Source of the DNA: Streptomyces buecherae
Lineage (GTDB): Bacteria > Actinomycetota > Actinomycetes > Streptomycetales > Streptomycetaceae
Reading direction: 5' to 3'
NCBI RefSeq assembly: GCF_014295035.1
Contig: NZ_CP060404.1
Span: 6,612,501 to 6,676,500, forward strand
DNA: 64,000 bases
The notes beneath the pieces are model-generated. The model was not told the DNA's origin. It saw only the letters and a list, made by a program, of their open reading frames with translations, and made no database searches. The position numbers were made by a program, and so were the translations under genes. Positions 34,859 to 43,061 of the stretch are shown one piece after another. The stretch's first letter is position 1, and each line of letters begins with the position of its first letter.

Positions 34859-35551
34859 TTAGCCGATGGGCGCGTACTTGTAGCCGACCCGGCGCACGGT
34901 GACGATGGCCGCCCGGTGTTCCGCGCCCAGCTTGCGACGCAGCCGGGCGATGTGGACGTCGACGGTCCGGCCGTCCCCGACGTGCCCGTAACCCCACACC
35001 GTGGTCACCAACTGGTCCCGGGTGTGCACCCGGTGCGGGTGCGCGACCAGGTGGGTCAGCAGCTCGAACTCCAGGTAGGTCAGGTCCAGCGGACGGCCGG
35101 CGACCTGGACGGCGCGCTGCTCGGGGTCGATCTGGATCAGCGCGTCGCCGTGCGTGGCGGCGGCCGGCGCCGGCGCCACCGGGGCGGCCCCGGGCCGCCG
35201 GTCGGCCGGGACCAAGACCAGGTAGCCGACCATCGGCGGCTGCCCGGGCAGCGTCGGCAGGCTGTGCGCGGGAGCGGGCAGCCAGGTGGCGTCCGCGTGC
35301 AGCAGGTCCGCGACGGGCGGCAGTTCGTCGGGGGCCACCGCCCGCAGCCGCTGCCGGGGCGGCTGCGGGCGCGCCGCGCGCAGCGGCGTGGCGGCGGACG
35401 CGGCGGAGACGGGGGAGCCGGCGGCGCTGGGGGACAGGCGCGCGGCCGAGGGTGCCGAGGAGACGGACGAGACGGGAGGCACGGAAGCCACCGAGGAGAC
35501 CGGAGAAGCGGAGGTGGCGGGCGAGGGGGACAGCGAGCGTGCGTGGGTCAT
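34859..35551 (-). CDS. Winged-helix (OmpR/PhoB-type) regulator without receiver domain
   Basis: A 230-residue protein. Residues 135-230 form an OmpR-type winged helix (RPLDLTYLEFELLTHLVAHP; VHIARLRRKLG; VRRVGYKYAPIG). The N-terminal part is a Ser/Ala/Val/Pro-rich low-complexity head (1-65) and a short domain, with no phosphoacceptor Asp. It resembles orphan Streptomyces regulators that do not need a sensor kinase. A short open frame lies about 120 bp upstream on the same strand. Confidence 0.85.
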   Translation of the reverse strand: MTHARSLSPSPATSASPVSSVASVPPVSSVSSAPSAARLSPSAAGSPVSAASAATPLRAARPQPPRQRLRAVAPDELPPVADLLHADATWLPAPAHSLPTLPGQPPMVGYLVLVPADRRPGAAPVAPAPAAATHGDALIQIDPEQRAVQVAGRPLDLTYLEFELLTHLVAHPHRVHTRDQLVTTVWGYGHVGDGRTVDVHIARLRRKLGAEHRAAIVTVRRVGYKYAPIG

Positions 35552-36403
35552 GAGAGGTCAGCTCTTTCGCGCAGAGGGCGTCATGGACGTCGTGCGCGCG
35601 GGCAGGGCTGGCGGCCGGAGAGCCGACGTCCCCGGGGGGCGTCAGGCGTCAGCGCAGTGAGCGGGCCCGCGCGTCAGAGCGCGCGACAACACTCGCGGTC
35701 GAAGTGATGCCCCTGGCGAGAAGGCCAAAACGGCTCAAGGTCGCTGCGACCTGTCGCGGTGCTGTGGAGGCTGGCCATGCCCCTATTGAAGCAGACAATC
35801 CGACGGGGGTCCCGGCTCGGTCGCAGGTCACATCCCCGCCCCGGCCCCGCCCGGCGCTTTCGTGTGCCGCACCGGACGGCGCGCGCGGAGCGCGGCCCGG
35901 CCACCGCCCGGCCCGCTCGCGCCGCCCGGCCCGCACGGAGTCGGCCCCGCCCGCCCCGCGCGCGGCGCCGGCCTCCGCTCGCCCGGCCCGGCCCGCCGCC
36001 TGTGCCGGCGCACCGCCCCGGCCGAGCGGCCGGCTTCCGGTGGGCCCGGCCGTGCGCCGGGAGTCGACGCCCGCGGGCGCCCGGCCGTCGGCGACGACGC
36101 GCGGATGCGGAGGGGACGGACCGGGTGCCGGCGGGGGCGTCGGCGCGGGGGAGCGGTTCCGAGGGGCGGAAGAACGGTTCGGTGATGGCGGTCGGGCCGT
36201 GACCACCGCAGTGTTTCGGACATGCCGACGCTGCGCCGGATCATGGAAGGCGGCAGTCCACATTTCCGTCGACGGATCGTCAAAACCCCGTCTCACCAGG
36301 CTGGACAGACGGTTAGTCACAATATGCGTTCGTGTCATGAACGTGTCGATCGTGGGCAAAGTTTCCCCTTGGTCTGCACCACTTGTCAGTGCTGGCTGGC
36401 AAC
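35552..36403. other. 852-bp spacer, mostly non-coding
   Basis: Apart from the 34-codon frame at 35674-35778 no gene is convincing; the long frames here have poor codon bias. From 36180 to 36403 the sequence is distinctly less GC-rich and includes CGTTCGTGTCATGAACG (36327-36343, inverted CGTTC/GAACG), likely the promoter zone of the His-rich membrane gene. Confidence 0.45.
35674..35778 (-). CDS. Possible 34-aa leader or small peptide
   Basis: ATG 35778 opens a 34-codon frame (MASLHSTATGRSDLEPFWPS... ending ECCRAL) upstream of the winged-helix regulator on the same strand. It has a short GGGG stretch before the start and lower GC than its surroundings. It resembles no family I can name with certainty; it might be a leader peptide. 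Confidence 0.3.
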   Translation of the reverse strand: MASLHSTATGRSDLEPFWPSRQGHHFDRECCRAL

Positions 36404-37126
36404 ATGTCGACTATGACCATTGGGTTGGCGTCCCGCGCCATACGAGCCGCGACCTTCGCGGCCGTGTGCGTCGCCGTCGCCGCCGCTGGTCACTCACTCG
36501 CTTCCGGCACGGGCGTGTCACCGCTCGCGCTGGGCAGCGCGTTCGCCGGGACGGCGTCGGCCGCCTGGTGGCTCGCCGGGCGCGAGCGGGGCGCGTTCGC
36601 GGTGACGGGGGCGACCGTCATGTCCCAACTCGCGCTCCACGTGCTGTTCTCCCTGATGGACCGGTCGGCGTCGATGACGGCGCACGGCCACGCGGGCCAC
36701 ATACCCGGGGCGGCGTACGAGGCGCGTGCCGGGCTCTCCCCACCCACGGGGCGACCGGGCGCCGCGGACGCCGCCGAACCCCTCGCCCGACCCGCCGCCG
36801 GCCCGCAGGGCGCGGGCCCGGACGGACTGGAGGGCCTGACACCCTTCTGCCACGGCTGGGGCATGCTGCTCGCGCACGTACTGGCGGCCCTGGCCTGCGG
36901 GCTGTGGCTGTGGCGCGGCGAGCGCGCCGCCTACCGGCTCGGCCGCGCGCTGGCCGCCGCCGTCTTCGTTCCCCTGCGCATCGCCTACCGCGGTCTGGTC
37001 GCCAGCCCGCGCCGATGTCCACGGCCACGCCTGACCCGCACCTCGCGCGTCCGGCGTCCGCGCCGACTCTTCCTGCGCCACGTCCTGGCCGGCCGCGCGC
37101 CGCCGCACCGCCTCGCCCTGCGCTGA
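36404..37126 (+). CDS. His-rich integral membrane protein preceding the SigC-like gene
   Basis: About 240 residues with three N-terminal helices (about 10-30, 38-56, 65-83), an extracytoplasmic loop containing the metal-suited stretch MTAHGHAGHIPG, then the motif CHGWGMLLAHVLAALACGLW in a fourth helix and a basic C-terminus. Start ATG 36404 or 36416. I recall similar proteins next to copper-chaperone genes in Streptomyces. Since it precedes an ECF sigma factor on the same strand it may be part of metal sensing or uptake; this is inference. Confidence 0.65.
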   Translation: MSTMTIGLASRAIRAATFAAVCVAVAAAGHSLASGTGVSPLALGSAFAGTASAAWWLAGRERGAFAVTGATVMSQLALHVLFSLMDRSASMTAHGHAGHIPGAAYEARAGLSPPTGRPGAADAAEPLARPAAGPQGAGPDGLEGLTPFCHGWGMLLAHVLAALACGLWLWRGERAAYRLGRALAAAVFVPLRIAYRGLVASPRRCPRPRLTRTSRVRRPRRLFLRHVLAGRAPPHRLALR

Positions 37127-37390
37127 ACGCACCGTCACCCGCGCCCCGTCGGGCGCCCATGCCGTGGTGGCGGGCGCAGTTCCGATGCCGGTGGTCGTTC
37201 CCGCGAAGACGGCCCCGCAAGGCGTCGGCTCCAGGCCCCGCGGTCCCTCGCTGTGCCCCGCGCCGAAGACGTCGGTGCCCTTGCCGGCGCCGCGGCCACC
37301 GGCGTGGCCGAGTGAGGCGTGCGGAGCTGTCATCGCCGGGCCGTGGTCACCCATGGCGCGGCACACAGCCCCCAAAAGGACTCCGTTGCG

Positions 37391-38002
37391 ATGATTCCTG
37401 CCCTAGTCCGGGCCTGCCCCGGACCGTCCCGCCCCGCGGACGACGAGGAGGTGACCGACTGGGCGCTGGCGGCACGGGATGGCAACCCCGCCGCCGTCGA
37501 GCGCTTCGTACGCGCCACCTACCGGGATGTCTGGCGGTTCGTCACCCATCTGAGCGCCGATGTGCACAGCGCGGACGACCTCACCCAGGAGACGTTCCTG
37601 CGCGCACTCAACTCCCTGCCGCGCTTTGCTGGACGCTCCTACGCGCGTACCTGGTTGCTCTCGATCGCCCGCCGCGTGGTCATCGACCGCTACCGGTCCG
37701 CCGCCGCCCGGCCCCGCGTCGCCGACGCCCCCAACTGGCAGTCGGCCGCCGAGGGGGCGCAGCCGTCGGGGCTGCCCGGCTTCGAGGAGGGCGTCGCCCT
37801 GCTCGACCTGCTGAACACCCTTGAGCCGCACCGGCGCGAGGCGTTCATCCTCACCCAGCTCCTCGGACTGCCCTACGCGGAGGCCGCCGCCGTCGTCGGC
37901 TGCCCGGTCGGCACGGTGCGGTCCCGGGTGGCCAGGGCGCGCGAGGACCTCATCACGCTGCTGCGCACGGCGGAGGTGTCCGGGGTCGCGTTCGCGGCCT
38001 GA
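37391..38002 (+). CDS. sigC: ECF sigma factor, SigC-like
   Basis: A 203-residue ECF sigma factor. Region 2 ([28 protein letters not shown]) and region 4 ([34 protein letters not shown]) are close, by memory, to M. tuberculosis SigC ([40 protein letters not shown]). SigC-type factors have no adjacent anti-sigma gene, and none is visible here. In M. tuberculosis SigC has been reported to drive copper-acquisition genes including the nrp isonitrile locus. Here it lies directly upstream of an isonitrile cluster. ATG 37391 has AAGGA upstream. That it controls this cluster is inference. Confidence 0.85.
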   Translation: [203 protein letters not shown]

Positions 38003-38081
38003 CCGGCGCACCGCCGTCGATATCGAGCCCGCGCGCCGGTCGTCGGGTGGCGCGCGGGGGAGGCACGCCTGTGCTCGACAA

Positions 38082-38108
38082 GATCCGGCCACCCCACGTG
38101 GCCGGATC
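38082..38108 (+). terminator. Terminator after the SigC-like gene
   Basis: GATCCGGCCAC and GTGGCCGGATC (11-bp arms, 5-nt loop) lie 80 bp beyond the sigma-factor stop codon; flanking CTCGA/TCGAG can lengthen the stem. Confidence 0.7.
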
Positions 38109-38221
38109 GAGCGAGCTTCTGTATCCGGCCATCGGGGTATGCCCCGGTTGTCCGGACCGCGGCGGGACGAGGCCGCGCGGTCCCCGTCGCCGCCGCTGTT
38201 CCCCGCCCTGTTCCACGAGTG

Positions 38222-38286
38222 CCATTCCCCCCTCTTACGCTTTCTCCCCTAACTTTGCCTCACCTTTTCTCTCACCATCAGGAGAA
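38222..38286 (+). promoter_or_regulatory. Pyrimidine-rich leader and ribosome site of the dioxygenase gene
   Basis: 38222-38279 is almost pure C/T on the plus strand, unlike the surrounding DNA, and ends in AGGAG (38280-38284), 6 nt before a GTG start at 38291. This sets the start of the dioxygenase gene rather than the upstream ATG at 38219. Confidence 0.55.
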
Positions 38287-38290
38287 TTCA

Positions 38291-39043
38291 GTGACACCGG
38301 AGATTGAGAACGCCTTCGCCGCGATCCGGAGTGAGTACGGCTCCGACTCCATCGAGCGCGTGGAGGAGATGCTCGACAGCAAGAAGCAGGAGCGCCACCC
38401 GTTGCAACAGGGCGCCAAGTGGATCATGCCGGGAATTTCCCAGCAGCCCTGGCACGATCCGTACGGACATGCCGAGCACACGCCCTTCATAGCCGCCCTC
38501 GAGGAGCAGCACGGAGCGATCAAGTCGGAACTGGAGACGGCCTGGGCCGCGCGACGCGAGGCTTTTTCCAACTACGAGCACTACCTGACGCCGCAGGATG
38601 ACTGGCAGGCGCTCTACCTCTACCGCAAGGGGGGCCTGGTCGCGGAGTCGCAGCCGACGGCGCCGACGGCGTACAAGGTGCTCAAGGAGTTCGCCGTCGA
38701 CACCGAGAAGATCTGCCCGCTCCTCGAATGCCATTTCTCCACGCTGCTGCCCGGCGCCGCCATCAAGCCGCACTCCGACCTGTGGAACTTCAGCATCAAC
38801 CTGCACCTGGCGGTGGACATCCCCGAGGGCTGCGGGATCAAGGTCGCGGGGGAGACCCGCTCCTGGGAGGAGGGGAAGTGCCTGCTCTTCGACTACTCCT
38901 TTGAGCACGAGGCGTGGAACTCCGGGACCCGCCCGCGCACCTGCCTGCTGGTCGACCTGTGGCACCCCGACACCACCGTGCCCGAGCGCGCGGCGCTGGT
39001 GGCGCTCATCACGGAGATCCGGAAGTTGATGGGCGAGGACTGA
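38291..39043 (+). CDS. AspH-like Fe(II)/2-oxoglutarate dioxygenase
   Basis: A 250-residue protein of the aspartyl/asparaginyl beta-hydroxylase family (PF05118). Iron-site histidines are H161 (KPHSDLWN) and H206 (FEHEAWN), with the 2OG-binding Arg at 216; the surrounding PEGCGIKVAGETRSWEEGKC is typical. Family members hydroxylate amino-acid side chains, free or carrier-bound, in several nonribosomal pathways. As the first gene of the region after the SigC-like factor, it probably hydroxylates a precursor or the finished lipopeptide. A terminator follows directly, so it is transcribed separately from the MFS gene 1 kb away. Substrate unknown. Confidence 0.85.
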   Translation: MTPEIENAFAAIRSEYGSDSIERVEEMLDSKKQERHPLQQGAKWIMPGISQQPWHDPYGHAEHTPFIAALEEQHGAIKSELETAWAARREAFSNYEHYLTPQDDWQALYLYRKGGLVAESQPTAPTAYKVLKEFAVDTEKICPLLECHFSTLLPGAAIKPHSDLWNFSINLHLAVDIPEGCGIKVAGETRSWEEGKCLLFDYSFEHEAWNSGTRPRTCLLVDLWHPDTTVPERAALVALITEIRKLMGED

Positions 39044-39064
39044 CCGAACCCGCGCTCACCAGGT

Positions 39065-39108
39065 ACGACTGCCGCCGTTCGTCGTTCGCGACGGACGGCG
39101 GCAGTCGT
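39065..39108 (+). terminator. Terminator of the AspH-like gene
   Basis: ACGACTGCCGCCGT and ACGGCGGCAGTCGT (14-bp perfect arms) flank a 16-nt loop 22 bp after the stop codon. Confidence 0.75.
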
Positions 39109-40060
39109 GTGTCCGGAAGCGGATTCCGGTGAACGCCAGGTGGACACTGGGCGAGGAGATCGCGACGCACCGTAGCCGTATATGCTCCCCCGACTTGGCG
39201 GGCGCTATCGCGGGTGCGGGAGGAATGCGTCGGGCCCGGCGGCGAACGGGCGGCTTTGAGACGCCTCATACCGCGGGTTCCCGGTCGCCTCCCGTTGGTC
39301 CAGTGGGCTTTCGGGTGAACGGCGGTCGGCATCGTCCTATGCGGGCGCAAATCGCTCGTCAACCGCCCAACGTCTAGACAGCTTGGTCTATGCCAAGGCA
39401 GCATGTGATGAAGAACTTCGGGTCTGTCGGGAACTCGATGTCTTTCTCGTCCGACTACCGAAAAAGGCCCTTCCTGGCACCCCGGAACGGCTCCCTCCGA
39501 ATGACGGTGGGAATGCTTCCCTGGTGCCCGCATTTCGGCTGCCTAGCCGCTTGAATCGGTCATCCCTGCCCCTGTACGCTCACCTGGCGGTGGCCGAAAA
39601 GAGTCTGTTCGGAGCGGTCCACGGGACCCCTGAACCGGGCAAAAAGCGCGAAGTTCAACGGTGTTTCGCTCACTCTTTCGCGGGGTAACGCCCTGGCCCG
39701 CCGGATGTTCCTGTGGAGGGAGAGAGGGGAACGCGCCACTCCGAGTGGCTGAATCCCACTTGTCATGAAGACGCTCAGTGACGCCTTAACCAGAACTGCA
39801 ACCGGAATCTGAGCCAGGCCGAAAAGAAGGCCAATTGCTTGCCGTGCCGATGGGGGTGAGCAAGCATCCAGGGCGAGTCGCCCAATGACGTGTGGCCAGG
39901 TGTTCACGGGCTGGGGAGGCCCGTCGCCGGGGCCGGTCATTCAGTGTCTGGTGCAGCATTTCGGCACCCAGCAATGATTCGCCGTACGCATCGCAGTGAT
40001 GATCCACCGCACGAGGCATGGGGAACCGCTGTCGTGATTTCAGCAGGTTCCTAAGGGGGA
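39109..40060. other. Long low-coding spacer before the MFS gene
   Basis: Nearly 1 kb without a convincing gene and with lower GC than the rest (39360-40060). Open frames on both strands lack Streptomyces codon bias. It ends in AAGGGGGA, the ribosome site of the MFS gene. It must contain that promoter; a GGAAC at 39430 and CGGAAT at 39803 were inspected but neither has a correctly spaced -10 partner. It may include remnants of lost genes. Confidence 0.5.
39390..39554 (+). CDS. Doubtful 54-aa open frame
   Basis: ATG 39390 starts MPRQHVMKNFGSVGNSM and ends WCPHFGCLAA. It has two Cys and aromatic residues near the end but no good ribosome site and no recognised family. Listed only because it lies inside the cluster spacer. 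Confidence 0.15.
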   Translation: MPRQHVMKNFGSVGNSMSFSSDYRKRPFLAPRNGSLRMTVGMLPWCPHFGCLAA

Positions 40061-40070
40061 ATGTCCGAGG

Positions 40071-41486
40071 ATGTCCGCAATAACGTCGTCACCCGCACCA
40101 CCTCGTCAGCGGCTTGGGCTGTCCCTGTTCGTACTGGCCGCCGCGCAGCTCGTCATCGCACTCGACTTCAACATCGTCTACGTCGCCCTGCCGAGCATCC
40201 AGGAGGGCCTCGGCTTCTCCGAGCAGGACCTGCAGTGGGTGGTCAGCGCCTACGTCGTGGCCACCGGCGGGTTCCTGCTCCTCGGCGGCCGGGCCACCGA
40301 TCTGCTGGGCCGCCGCCGGATGTTCGTGCTGGCCGCGGGGTTGTACGCCGGCTCGTCGCTGATCGGCGGGCTGACCGACACGGCCTGGCTGTTGGTCGCC
40401 GTGCGCGCCGTGCAGGGCATCGGCGGTTCGCTGCTGTTCCCCGCCACGCTCTCGCTGATCACCACGATCTACGAGGAGGGCCCGCGCCGTAACAAGGCGC
40501 TGGCCGTGTGGGGCGCGGCCGGTGCCGGCGGGCTGTGCTTCGGCTCGCTGCTCGGCGGCGTCCTGGTCGAGGCGTTCGGCTGGCCGTCGGTGTTCATGGT
40601 CAACGTCCCGCTGGCCGGGGCCATCGCGGTGGCCGGGTGGCTGCTCTTCCCCGCCGACCCGCCGCGTTCGCGAGAGCGCGACTTCGACGCCCTGGGCGCC
40701 GTCACCGCGACCGCGGGCATCACGCTCCTGGTGTTCCTGCTGGTCCGCGGGCCCGAGGTCGGCTGGACCAGCAAGGCCACCGTGCTGTGCGCGCTGTGCT
40801 CGGCGCTGCTGCTCGCGGCGTTCGCGGTCATCGAGTCGCGCACCCGCGATCCGCTCACCCCGGTGCGGCTGCTCACGCACCGCTCCCTGGTGGCCGGAAT
40901 GGCGCTGGCCGCCGTGTTCAACGCGACCTTCGCCTCCGTCCCCTACTTCCTCACCCGCTACTTCCAGCTCGTGCACCACTACAGCGCGCTGGAGACCGGG
41001 TTGGCGTTCCTGCTGCCGGCCGTCATGGTCGCGGCCGGAACCCAGGTCGGCGAGCGGGCGGTCGCCGCCTTCGGCGTGCGGGTCACGCTGCTCGGCGGGT
41101 TGCTGCTCGGCGCGGCCGGCGCGGTCGCGCTCGCCGTGGCCTTCACCGACAGCGGCTCCTACGGGCGCCTGGTGCCCGGACTGGTGTTGCTGAGCCTGGG
41201 TCAGGGCGCGGCCTGGACCGCGCTGTGGATCGTGGCCGCCTCCGGCGTCGCCCCGAGCGACCAGGGCATCGCGTCGGGTCTGGCCTCCACGACGCTCCAG
41301 GTGGGCGGCGCCGTCGGGCTCGCGCTGCTGGTCGCCGTGGCCAACCCGCGCAGCGACGGGCTGACCGGTGACGCGCTGCGCGACGGGCTGGTCGACGGCG
41401 TACGCCTGGTCAGCTACCTGATCGCGGCCGGCATCTGCTGCGGGGCGCTCGTGCTCCTCGCGCTCAGGAGGACCCCGAGCCGGTAA
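40071..41486 (+). CDS. MFS exporter (DHA2, 14-helix type)
   Basis: A 471-residue major-facilitator protein with about 14 transmembrane helices. Motif A-like GGRATDLLGRRRMF follows helix 2, and the DHA2 motif C region (LCFGSLLGGVLVEAFGWPSV) occurs in helix 5. DHA2 members pump antibiotics and siderophores out. The ATG at 40071 suits the ribosome site AAGGGGGA (10-nt spacing). Heading the core operon, it is the probable exporter of the isonitrile product. Export and self-protection are inference. Confidence 0.9.
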   Translation: MSAITSSPAPPRQRLGLSLFVLAAAQLVIALDFNIVYVALPSIQEGLGFSEQDLQWVVSAYVVATGGFLLLGGRATDLLGRRRMFVLAAGLYAGSSLIGGLTDTAWLLVAVRAVQGIGGSLLFPATLSLITTIYEEGPRRNKALAVWGAAGAGGLCFGSLLGGVLVEAFGWPSVFMVNVPLAGAIAVAGWLLFPADPPRSRERDFDALGAVTATAGITLLVFLLVRGPEVGWTSKATVLCALCSALLLAAFAVIESRTRDPLTPVRLLTHRSLVAGMALAAVFNATFASVPYFLTRYFQLVHHYSALETGLAFLLPAVMVAAGTQVGERAVAAFGVRVTLLGGLLLGAAGAVALAVAFTDSGSYGRLVPGLVLLSLGQGAAWTALWIVAASGVAPSDQGIASGLASTTLQVGGAVGLALLVAVANPRSDGLTGDALRDGLVDGVRLVSYLIAAGICCGALVLLALRRTPSR

Positions 41487-41612
41487 CGGTTCCGCCAACC
41501 GGTCGGCCCCCCGCCACCGCCCGTCGCCGGTCGGGCCCCCACCCCCACACCAGTACCCGACCGAACCCGCTGCCCCTGCTTGCCGACTTGCTCGCCGACT
41601 GAGGAGACCGCC

Positions 41613-42758
41613 GTGCCCAGCGATGCCGCCCCACCGCCCGAACCCGACGAACGAGCCCTCGCACACGCCCCGCGTGCGGCTGGCGCGCGGCCGGCGCGTG
41701 CCGCCGTGTTGTGCGGGCTCGCGGGTTGGCTGCCGCCGCGCATCGTCACCAACGACGAGTTGTCCACCTACCTCGACACCAGCGACGAGTGGATCGCCAC
41801 CCGCACCGGGATTCGCCAGCGCCACTTCGCCGACCCCGGCCAGGCCACCTCGGACCTCGCCGTCGAGGCGGGCCGGCGCGCGCTGGAGTCGGCCGGCATC
41901 GGGCGGGTGGACGCCGTGGTCGTGGCCACCACCACGCCCGACCGGAGTTGCCCGGCCACCGCGCCGCTGGTGGCCCACCGGCTCGGCCTGGCCGGCGTCG
42001 CGGCCTTCGACGTCAGCGCCGTGTGCACCGGCTTCGTCTACGGTCTGGCCACCGCCGCCGGCCTGATCACCGCGGGCGTCGCCGAGCGCGTGCTGTTGAT
42101 CGGCGCGGACACGTACACCTCCATCATCGACCCGCTGGACCGCGCGAACGCGATCATCTTCGGCGACGGCGCCGGGGCGGTCGTGCTGCGCGCCGGCGAC
42201 GCCGACGAGCCCGGCGCCATCGGCCACTTCGACCTCGGCAGCGACGGCGCCGAGGAAGAGATGATCATGGTGGCGGCGGGCGGCTCCCGGCAGCGCTCGC
42301 GCCGCGACGAACAACCCAGCCACGCCGACCGGCACTTCTCGATGCAGGGCAGGGCGGTGTTCCGGCACGCGATCACGCGCATGTCGACCTCCGTCCGCGC
42401 CTCGCTCACCGCCGCCGACTGGAAGGTCGACGACGTCGACCACCTCGTGCCGCACCAGGCCAACCAGCGCATCCTGCGCGCGGTCGCCGACGATCTCGGC
42501 CTCCCGCGTGAGCGCTGTGTCTCCAACGTCGAGTCGGTCGGAAACACCGGTGCCGCCTCCATCCCGCTGGCGCTCGCGGACGCGGCGGCCGGCAACGTTA
42601 TCGAGCCCGGGGACCGCGTGCTCCTCACCGCCTTCGGCGGTGGCCTGACCTGGGGCTCCTGCGTGCTGCGCTGGCCCGACCTGACGCCCCGTACGCCGAC
42701 CGCATCCGCGGCAGCCGCACCCGTAACCGCCCAAGAGGGAGGACCTCTCGCACCATGA
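41613..42758 (+). CDS. Ketoacyl-ACP synthase III (FabH-like) of the cluster
   Basis: A 381-residue thiolase-fold enzyme with the full KASIII triad: C138 (SAVCTGF), H281 (PHQANQ) and N311 (NTGAASIP). It has a 25-residue Ala/Pro-rich head. GTG 41613 follows GAGGAGA. Its last 4 bases overlap the next ATG (ATGA), so it is translationally coupled to a dedicated carrier protein. KASIII enzymes condense an acyl-CoA with malonyl-ACP; here it would start a short acyl chain that later receives the isonitrile. The standard five-gene isonitrile set has no such enzyme. Confidence 0.92.
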   Translation: MPSDAAPPPEPDERALAHAPRAAGARPARAAVLCGLAGWLPPRIVTNDELSTYLDTSDEWIATRTGIRQRHFADPGQATSDLAVEAGRRALESAGIGRVDAVVVATTTPDRSCPATAPLVAHRLGLAGVAAFDVSAVCTGFVYGLATAAGLITAGVAERVLLIGADTYTSIIDPLDRANAIIFGDGAGAVVLRAGDADEPGAIGHFDLGSDGAEEEMIMVAAGGSRQRSRRDEQPSHADRHFSMQGRAVFRHAITRMSTSVRASLTAADWKVDDVDHLVPHQANQRILRAVADDLGLPRERCVSNVESVGNTGAASIPLALADAAAGNVIEPGDRVLLTAFGGGLTWGSCVLRWPDLTPRTPTASAAAAPVTAQEGGPLAP

Positions 42759-42997
42759 GCGCCACCTATGACCGACTCATCGCCCTGCTGACCAAGCTGC
42801 ACGAGGCCCCGCCGGAGGACACCACCCCGGACGCGACCTACGCGGAGCTCGACGTCGACTCGCTGACGCTCGTGGAGATCGTCATGCACGTCGAACGCGA
42901 GCTGGGCGTGACCATCGAGGACAGCGAGCTGCACCCCGACCTCAGCCTCGGCGCCACGGCCAAGCTCATTGACGAGCGGCTTGCCGGACAGCCGTAG
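42755..42997 (+). CDS. Acyl carrier protein 1 (partner of KASIII)
   Basis: An 80-residue carrier with phosphopantetheine Ser36 in LDVDSLTLVEIVM. Overlaps the KASIII gene by 4 bp. It probably carries the growing short acyl chain. This is one of two stand-alone carriers in the cluster; the other (46286) sits with the ligase. Confidence 0.9.
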   Translation: MSATYDRLIALLTKLHEAPPEDTTPDATYAELDVDSLTLVEIVMHVERELGVTIEDSELHPDLSLGATAKLIDERLAGQP

Positions 42998-43061
42998 ACG
43001 CCCTCCCCGAGCCAATTTCGACAGATCCGGTTCCATCCTTATTTCCCGAAAGGCAGTCACC

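Noticed and set aside
35649..36359. A minus-strand frame of 236 codons in the 852-bp spacer
   Set aside because: Arg/Pro/Ala-rich, no ribosome site, no conserved pattern.
39430..39451. ECF-type promoter GGAAC...CGTC before the MFS gene
   Set aside because: The spacing is only 13 bp and the position is over 600 bp from the gene.
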